Of a DNA stretch of 10,578 nucleotides, positions 6,053 to 10,578 are shown piece by piece (positions within the stretch are counted from its first letter, which is position 1; each line of letters starts with the position of its first letter). The stretch comes from Phycisphaera mikurensis NBRC 102666 (GTDB taxonomy: Bacteria; Planctomycetota; Phycisphaerae; Phycisphaerales; SM1A02): positions 1 through 10,578 of the forward strand of contig CAMBSR010000060.1 of assembly GCA_945870475.1 (NCBI GenBank). The letters run 5' to 3'. The position numbers and the translations under genes are program-made. Below the pieces are notes generated by a model. It was not told the origin of the DNA. It saw only the letters and a list, made by a program, of their open reading frames with translations, and did no database searches.

Positions 6053-8635
6053 TCAGCGCTGCGCGATGTCCTGCACCGGGCCGGGAGCGTTGCCGAGGTC
6101 GCGGCTGCCCGCGCCGTACAGGAACCCGTTCGTCAGCTTGAGGTACTGGTAGTACGTCCGGTTGCCGCGGCGCATCATCAGGTCCACCTGGCCGTCGTCG
6201 TTCCAGTCGCGCGCGTTCACCACGGTGCCGGACGCGAACCCGACGCGCTGGCGGGACAGCTTTACGTAGTCGCCGTTGCTGTCCTGGTCCATGAGCTCGA
6301 TCTGGATGTCGCTGCCCTGCCAGACCAGGTCGGGCTGCCCGTCGCCGTTCATGTCGGCCACGGCCTTGAGCTTGAAGGACGGGTTGATCGTGGTGATGGG
6401 CGTCGTCTCGGAGTTCGAGCTGCCGTCCTCGTTGTCCGCGAGGGGCTCGAACACGCGCAGTTCGCCGGTGGCCTGCTCGCGAAGCAGGATGTCGTTGTTG
6501 TTCTTGTTCCGGAAGTTGCCGGGCAGGACGATCCACTCGCCATCGGGCAGCTCGTACTCGTCCGAGCCGGTGAGTGCGCCGGCGGAGACGTGCCAGATGG
6601 TGATCAGCGAAGGGTCGAGGATGCTGCGGAGCAGGACATCCGGCTTGCTGTCGGCGTCGTAGTCGCCCACGGCGATCGCGTCGAAGCCGGTGGGGAGCTC
6701 GTCGACCACGTTCGTGGAGAGGATCTTGTTGGCATCGCGCTTCCAGTAGCGCAGCACCTCGTTCCGGTCGACGAAGACGATGTCGCCGGAGCGGTCGCCG
6801 TTCATGTCGATGGTGCCGACGTAGCGCGCACCCGCGGGCAGCGTGCCGAGCTTCTGGTACTTCGGCTTCACGCCGGCATGCTTGCCGTCGGTCTGCAGGA
6901 TGGAGATCTTGCCGTTCTTCAGCGTGATGGCGCTGCCCTTGATGACGCCCCAGTTGTAGACGATGGGCGTCAGCGGGAAGACGGGCGATGCGGAGCCGTC
7001 GCCGGTGGAAGGCGTGCCGCCGTTGTTCACGCTGCCGCCGGTGCTGCCGCCGCCGTCGCCGGGAGCGCTGCCGTCGTTGGGGTTGCCGTTCTCGTCGAGC
7101 TGGCCCGAGGCCGGCCCCGCCACCTCGCCGACGCCGGTGCCGATGGGCCCGTTGGTGAAGACGAACGGGTAGCTGGTGCCCAGGCTCGCGGTCGGCGTCT
7201 CTGCGCCGGCGATCGAGTAGAGCAGGGTGGACGGCGCCGTCGCGACCGCGCGGCCGATGTTCGAGTTGGCACCGACGCGCCAGCTCCACAGGTCGCCCGT
7301 GCTGCCGACGGTGCCGCGGATGGCCCAGGTGCCGCCCGCGCCGCCGCGGGTGAACGCGAACGCGGTGCCGGAGTTGGCCACCTGCAGGAGGTCGGGCGCG
7401 TTGTTCGGATCGACGACGGCGGTGTCGAAGCCCGGGGCTCCGACGATCGCCTGCGGCGGATCGGTGTGCGAGAGCGCCACCGCGTAGCCGAAGGCGTTGT
7501 TGACGTTGTCGGAGCGCGGGACCAGGGTTCCGTCCAGGCTCCAGGTGGTGCCGTGGTCGTCGCTGCGGAACATGTAGGCGATGCCGTTGCCGGTGACGGG
7601 CTCGGAGTTGCCCGAGTCGCGCGCGGGCGCGCCGACGAGCAGCCAGGCCGCATCGCCGCCATCGACGACCGCCACGGATGCGCCGAAGCCGGCGTTCGTG
7701 GTCGGGATCTCCTCGGTGAGCTTCGACGACAGGGTCCAGGCGGAAGTTCCTGCCGCACGCGCGTAGACGCGCGTGTTGCCGGCGTGGACCTTGCCCTGGA
7801 TGTTCTTGTTCTGCACGCCCGCGGCGAGGAGGTCGCCATGGAGGGACAGCCTGGTGCCGAGCTGGTCGTTGGCGCCGGCATCCACGTCCTCGATCTTCTG
7901 CGTCTGCGCGTAGGTGCCGGCGCCGTCGCGCTCGAACACGTAGATGGCGCCGGTGTTGCTGGTGCCCGAGAGCGGGCAGCCCACGGCCACCGTGCCATCG
8001 TGCGCCGCAACGCTGAAGCCGAACTGGTCGATCTGCTGCAGGTCCGACGGGGCGAGCACCTGGTCGGGCAGCCGCGTGAAGGGGCCGTAACGATCTGCCG
8101 TCGAAACGCCGGCAGGACCGGCGCCGCCGCCCGGGTTCGCGTATCCCCAGCTGTCGCCGACGCCCTTGCGGTAGACGAACGCGGAGCCGCCGAAGAGCGC
8201 CACCGCGTCGTAGCCCCACGCTCCCACCACGATGTCGTTGGTGACCGGGTCGATGGCCACGCTGCAGCCGGTCTGCGCCAGGGTGCGGGTGGGTGCGATG
8301 AGGCGCTGGACGAAGGCCCACTGGTTGGTGCCTGCGGTGCGCTTGAAGACGAAGGCCGCGCCGGCGCCGTTGCTTCCGGAATTGGTGCGCAGGTCGACCA
8401 GGCGCACGTCGGGCGCGCCGATCACCGCGTAGTCCTCCGTCATGGCCATCGCGAAGCCGAACCGGCAACCGGTGTTGAGGGCTTCCTTGAAGGTCGGGTC
8501 CACCTGGAACTTCGTGCCGGGTGCCCATCCGTCGATGGTCTGCCGGGCGAACGACGGGGCCGAGGCCGACAGGGCCGCCACGGTGGCGACGATCGTGAGG
8601 CTGGCAGAGCGGAGTTGGCGGAGGTGGTTGAGCAT
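6053..8635 (-). CDS. Exported tandem beta-propeller protein (FG-GAP and VCBS-type repeats)
   Basis: An 860-residue secreted or surface protein of unknown role. Residues 1-30 are a signal peptide with a hydrophobic core and a probable cut after APSFA. Residues 40-500 hold about seven integrin-like FG-GAP blades, each with a Gly-x-Ser/Ala strand then a VGAP-like turn: near 57-76, 121-141, 205-222, 258-275, 317-338, 381-402 and 460-478. A Gly/Asn/Asp/Ser linker spans 505-550. The C-terminal part carries Asp-rich VCBS-type loops that should bind calcium: DMNGDRSGD (610-618), DYDADSKPD (658-666), a degenerate copy near 705-718, DMNGDGQPD (761-769) and DWNDDGQVD (810-818). ATG 8635 is chosen because the signal peptide begins there; the frame is open to 9007 but that part runs into the divergent gene. 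No enzyme motif or anchor was seen, so carbohydrate or protein binding is the likely function. Confidence 0.9.
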   Translation of the reverse strand: MLNHLRQLRSASLTIVATVAALSASAPSFARQTIDGWAPGTKFQVDPTFKEALNTGCRFGFAMAMTEDYAVIGAPDVRLVDLRTNSGSNGAGAAFVFKRTAGTNQWAFVQRLIAPTRTLAQTGCSVAIDPVTNDIVVGAWGYDAVALFGGSAFVYRKGVGDSWGYANPGGGAGPAGVSTADRYGPFTRLPDQVLAPSDLQQIDQFGFSVAAHDGTVAVGCPLSGTSNTGAIYVFERDGAGTYAQTQKIEDVDAGANDQLGTRLSLHGDLLAAGVQNKNIQGKVHAGNTRVYARAAGTSAWTLSSKLTEEIPTTNAGFGASVAVVDGGDAAWLLVGAPARDSGNSEPVTGNGIAYMFRSDDHGTTWSLDGTLVPRSDNVNNAFGYAVALSHTDPPQAIVGAPGFDTAVVDPNNAPDLLQVANSGTAFAFTRGGAGGTWAIRGTVGSTGDLWSWRVGANSNIGRAVATAPSTLLYSIAGAETPTASLGTSYPFVFTNGPIGTGVGEVAGPASGQLDENGNPNDGSAPGDGGGSTGGSVNNGGTPSTGDGSASPVFPLTPIVYNWGVIKGSAITLKNGKISILQTDGKHAGVKPKYQKLGTLPAGARYVGTIDMNGDRSGDIVFVDRNEVLRYWKRDANKILSTNVVDELPTGFDAIAVGDYDADSKPDVLLRSILDPSLITIWHVSAGALTGSDEYELPDGEWIVLPGNFRNKNNNDILLREQATGELRVFEPLADNEDGSSNSETTPITTINPSFKLKAVADMNGDGQPDLVWQGSDIQIELMDQDSNGDYVKLSRQRVGFASGTVVNARDWNDDGQVDLMMRRGNRTYYQYLKLTNGFLYGAGSRDLGNAPGPVQDIAQR
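6960..7122 (-). repeat. Low-complexity Gly/Asn/Ser linker coding region
   Basis: Codes for the Gly/Asn/Ser/Asp-rich linker (about residues 505-559) between the two propellers of the exported protein. It has short irregular repeats of GGN and AAC codons rather than a unit repeat. It is a candidate site of length variation between strains. Confidence 0.5.
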
Positions 8636-8646
8636 GTACTTGGGAA

Positions 8647-8653
8647 CTTCCTT
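8647..8653 (-). promoter_or_regulatory. Possible ribosome binding site of the beta-propeller gene
   Basis: AAGGAAG on the minus strand, 11 bases before the ATG at 8635. The spacing is a little long, but it is the only AG-rich stretch near the start and supports ATG 8635 over upstream codons. Confidence 0.5.
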
Positions 8654-8792
8654 GGCGGGGCGGGGCTGGTGACCCTTCCCATTGATATTTATGATCTGAG
8701 GTCCCCGTTGGGATCGCTGGTATCCGTGAAATTGGTTGAAATCCTCGACATAGATCGTCACGGTCAACGTTTGGCGTCCAACTGGCATTTCG

Positions 8793-8806
8793 CGGGCGTG
8801 CGCCCG
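8793..8806 (+). other. Perfect GC-rich dyad in the leader of the EF-hand gene
   Basis: CGGGCG and CGCCCG are perfect complements separated by TG, followed at once by TTT. As RNA this would be a stem of about five pairs with a 4-base loop. It lies 33 bp before the start at 8840. It could be a weak attenuator, an operator dyad, or chance in GC-rich DNA. Confidence 0.35.
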
Positions 8807-8827
8807 TTTCTGCAAAGTCCGAGAATC

Positions 8828-8832
8828 AGGAA
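8828..8832 (+). promoter_or_regulatory. Ribosome binding site of the EF-hand gene
   Basis: AGGAA, 7 bases before the ATG at 8840, is well placed and fixes the start, which is also where the signal peptide begins. It contrasts with the starts in the left part of the window, which have no such site. Confidence 0.65.
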
Positions 8833-8839
8833 CCGATCC

Positions 8840-10578
8840 ATGAACCTGTTTATCCGCTCCTCGTCGTTCCGCCGTACCGCATCGCTCGCCGTGATTGCGG
8901 TGGTTGCGGCGGAATCGCTGCTGTCCGTGTCCGCGCATGCCCAGCAGGGCGGGCCGCCGCAGGGTCAGGGCCAGGGCCAGGGCGGCGGTGGTGGTCGTGG
9001 TGGCCAAGGTGGCCGCGGTGGCCAGGGCGGTGGTGGCGGCGGAATGATGCGCGGCATGGGCCGCATGGGCATCCAGAACCAGATCCGCGACGCCTTCGAG
9101 CCCGACTTTGCGCGCCGTGACATTCCGCTCTTCAAGGAGCAGCTCACGCTCGAGGACGCCCAGATGGCCGTCGCCGAGCAGCTGATGCGCGACTACGAGG
9201 ACGCGTTCGAGCCGGCCCGTGACGAGGTCATGAACTCCATGCAGGAGATCGGCCGCCAGATGATGGCGCCCATGATGGCTCCCGAGATGCAGGAGAAGTG
9301 GCGCGGCGCCATGGACGAGGCGCGCCAGCAGATGGAGCAGATGGCGCAGGAGAAGGGCGCCGAGCTCACCCCCGAGGAGCGCCAGCAGTTCTTCCGCACG
9401 CAGATGGACAAGCTGGGCGAGCAGGTGCAGAAGGAGATGAAGGCCAGCGGCGCGTTCGACCAGATGCGCGCCTCGCTCGGGACCATGGTCACCGACTTCA
9501 ACAAGTGGCAGGACACCAAGTCGCGCCTGCGCAAGTCGTTCGTGGACGGGCTGCAGGCCTCGCTCTCCGATCCGCAGGCCAAGAAGTGGCCCGCGTTCGA
9601 CCGCTTCCTGGTGCGCGAGAAGACCCTGTCGCGCGGCGTGATGAGCGGCGAGAACGTCAACCTGTTCATCGTGCTCGACGAAGCGGGCCTCTCCAAGGAG
9701 ACCTTCGCCAAGCTGCAGACCATCATGGACGACTATGAGCTCCAGCTCGACGTGGCCCTGAAGGCCCGAAACGAGTTCCTGGCGGCCAACGAGGGCAAGT
9801 ACCTCGCGGCCATCCAGGGCGGCGATGCCGAGGCGGCCAAGCGCTTCGCCACGCGGTCCGTGGAGCTGCGCGAGAAGGTGCGCGACGTGAACGACCGCTA
9901 CCGCGAGGCGATCTGCGCAGAGCTGTCGCCGGAAGATGCCGCGCGCGTCCGCGCCGCGGCCCTCTCGTCCGCATACGAGCGCGTCTACGGGCAGAACCGC
10001 GTGCAGCGCGCCTTCGAGGCGGCACTGAAGCTGGAAGGCCTGGAGGCGTCGGTGCTGGAGGCCATCAATGGGCTCAACACGCAGTACGCGGCGGAAGTCA
10101 GCCCGATGAACGACCGCATCGTGCAGGCGCTCCGCAAGGAGGAGCCCGTCAACCAGACCGAGGAGATCACCCGCGTGGTGGGCTTCATGTCCGGTGACGT
10201 GCCGATGTCGCAGATGTTCCGTCGTGGCGGCGGTGGCGCCGGCAGCGGGCGCGGCGAGTCGCAGGAGCTGTTCGACAAGCGCAACGAGACCAACGACACC
10301 TACATGGAGCGGCTCGAGAAGCTGCTGACGCCCGAGCAGTTCGAGTCGCTGCCCAAGGGCAACCGCGGTGGCCAGGGCGGCATGGGCGGCATGTGGGGGA
10401 ACAACGGGCCGATCAAGCTCTCCGACCTGCCGCAGCAGGCGCAGGACCGGATGAAGCAGTACGACAAGAACAACGACGGCACCATCGACGATGCCGAGCG
10501 CCAGGCCATGATGGAGGACTTCCGTCAGCGCGGTGGCCCCGGCATGATGGGTGGCGGCGGCGGCGGTGGCGGCCAGGG
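8840..10578 (+). CDS. Exported Gly/Met-rich helical protein with an EF-hand, 3' end beyond the window
   Basis: 579 residues are visible with no stop. A signal peptide covers residues 1-34, with a basic start, a hydrophobic AVIAVVAAESLL core and a cut after SAHA. Residues 35-75 are a Gly/Gln/Arg low-complexity run. Residues 78-500 are charged, Met/Gln/Glu-rich and predicted mostly helical, with recurring LTPEE/LSPED/LTPEQ motifs at 102, 176, 362 and 496 that recall the LTxxQ motif of Spy/CpxP-like periplasmic proteins, though homology is not shown. A second Gly/Arg run is at 462-472. Residues 542-553, DKNNDGTIDDAE, form one good EF-hand calcium loop. A Gly-rich tail begins near 565 and leaves the window. 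Proteins of this style are frequent in Planctomycetota. The function is unknown; calcium-dependent structural or scaffold roles are guesses. It is divergent from the beta-propeller gene, whose product also has calcium-type loops. Confidence 0.9.
   Translation, partial: MNLFIRSSSFRRTASLAVIAVVAAESLLSVSAHAQQGGPPQGQGQGQGGGGGRGGQGGRGGQGGGGGGMMRGMGRMGIQNQIRDAFEPDFARRDIPLFKEQLTLEDAQMAVAEQLMRDYEDAFEPARDEVMNSMQEIGRQMMAPMMAPEMQEKWRGAMDEARQQMEQMAQEKGAELTPEERQQFFRTQMDKLGEQVQKEMKASGAFDQMRASLGTMVTDFNKWQDTKSRLRKSFVDGLQASLSDPQAKKWPAFDRFLVREKTLSRGVMSGENVNLFIVLDEAGLSKETFAKLQTIMDDYELQLDVALKARNEFLAANEGKYLAAIQGGDAEAAKRFATRSVELREKVRDVNDRYREAICAELSPEDAARVRAAALSSAYERVYGQNRVQRAFEAALKLEGLEASVLEAINGLNTQYAAEVSPMNDRIVQALRKEEPVNQTEEITRVVGFMSGDVPMSQMFRRGGGGAGSGRGESQELFDKRNETNDTYMERLEKLLTPEQFESLPKGNRGGQGGMGGMWGNNGPIKLSDLPQQAQDRMKQYDKNNDGTIDDAERQAMMEDFRQRGGPGMMGGGGGGGGQ
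8960..9043 (+). repeat. Low-complexity GGN/CAG codon tract
   Basis: Codes for the Gln/Gly/Arg run at residues 41-68 of the EF-hand protein, with short tandem units such as CAGGGC and GGTGGC. The repetition is imperfect at the third codon position. It is a candidate for slippage and length variation. Confidence 0.7.
10463..10498 (+). other. EF-hand calcium-binding loop
   Basis: Encodes the 12-residue loop DKNNDGTIDDAE with Asp/Asn at positions 1, 3 and 5, Gly at 6, Ile at 8 and Glu at 12, which is the canonical pattern for Ca2+ coordination. Only one loop is visible; a partner may lie beyond the window end. Confidence 0.85.

Larger units (their letters stand above)
8636..8839. promoter_or_regulatory. 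Divergent intergenic region between the two secreted-protein genes
   Basis: This 204-bp gap separates two outward-reading genes and must hold both promoters unless they are leaderless. It is clearly AT-richer than the flanking genes, most of all at 8681-8700. On the plus strand TATGAT (8690-8695) is one base from the -10 consensus, but it would leave a leader of about 140 bases. On the minus strand TTGACC (8762-8767) resembles a -35 but has no good -10 at 17 bp, and the AT-rich stretch at 8681-8698 could hold the minus-strand -10. I cannot choose between these. A short dyad, TTGG/CCAA, is at 8771-8781. Confidence 0.5.

Noticed and set aside
8636..9007. Longer N terminus for the beta-propeller protein
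   Set aside because: The added residues cross the intergenic region and the divergent EF-hand gene, and would bury the signal peptide.
8960..9043. Possible CRISPR or satellite array
   Set aside because: The units are 3-9 bp, in frame, and encode a Gly/Gln tract inside a gene; there are no spacers.
1..10578. Search for tRNA, rRNA, insertion sequences and phage genes
   Set aside because: No cloverleaf-like sequence, rRNA core, transposase motif or terminal inverted repeats were seen on reading either strand; this was by eye, so short RNAs could be missed.

Overview
GC-rich DNA with long ORFs, an excess of shadow ORFs in the antisense frames, and mostly no Shine-Dalgarno sequence before the starts. 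Two secreted proteins at the right end (a Gly/Met-rich EF-hand protein and a tandem FG-GAP/VCBS beta-propeller protein) are of a kind common in Planctomycetota, especially Phycisphaerae. That assignment is an inference from gene style; the window has no rRNA or other phylogenetic marker.

Left two thirds (1-6049): a compact set of genes for making and using activated sulfate. cysD (minus strand, cut by the window start) makes APS with CysN, which is not in view. Divergent from it across 88 bp is cysC, which turns APS into PAPS. Then on the plus strand come a WaaE/KdtX-like family 2 glycosyltransferase, a sulfotransferase-like protein of the capsular polysaccharide (NKWYS-type) group, an unrecognised basic coiled-coil/helix-turn-helix-like protein, a CysQ/HAL2-type 3'(2'),5'-bisphosphate nucleotidase that would clear the by-product PAP, and a GT4 glycosyltransferase. 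Together these read as PAPS supply, sulfate transfer, PAP disposal and sugar transfer, so the simplest model is synthesis of a sulfated surface glycan. Each family call rests on visible motifs; the shared pathway is inferred.

Right third (6053-10578): the GT4 gene converges on a minus-strand gene with only 3 bp between stop codons. That gene encodes an 860-residue exported protein with about seven integrin-like FG-GAP repeats, a Gly/Asn/Ser linker and a second set of Asp-rich VCBS-type repeats. Across a 204-bp AT-richer divergent intergenic region lies an exported, Gly/Gln/Met-rich, mostly helical protein with one EF-hand, cut by the window end.

Regulation: TANNNT hexamers sit 10-15 bp upstream of four starts in the sulfation region (cysD, cysC, GT2, the 179-residue gene), all without a Shine-Dalgarno, which suggests leaderless or near-leaderless transcripts. 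The two secreted-protein genes instead have AG-rich ribosome binding sites and longer upstream regions. Several hairpins lie in the gaps, the strongest at 3229-3254. No tRNA, rRNA, CRISPR or insertion sequence was seen.
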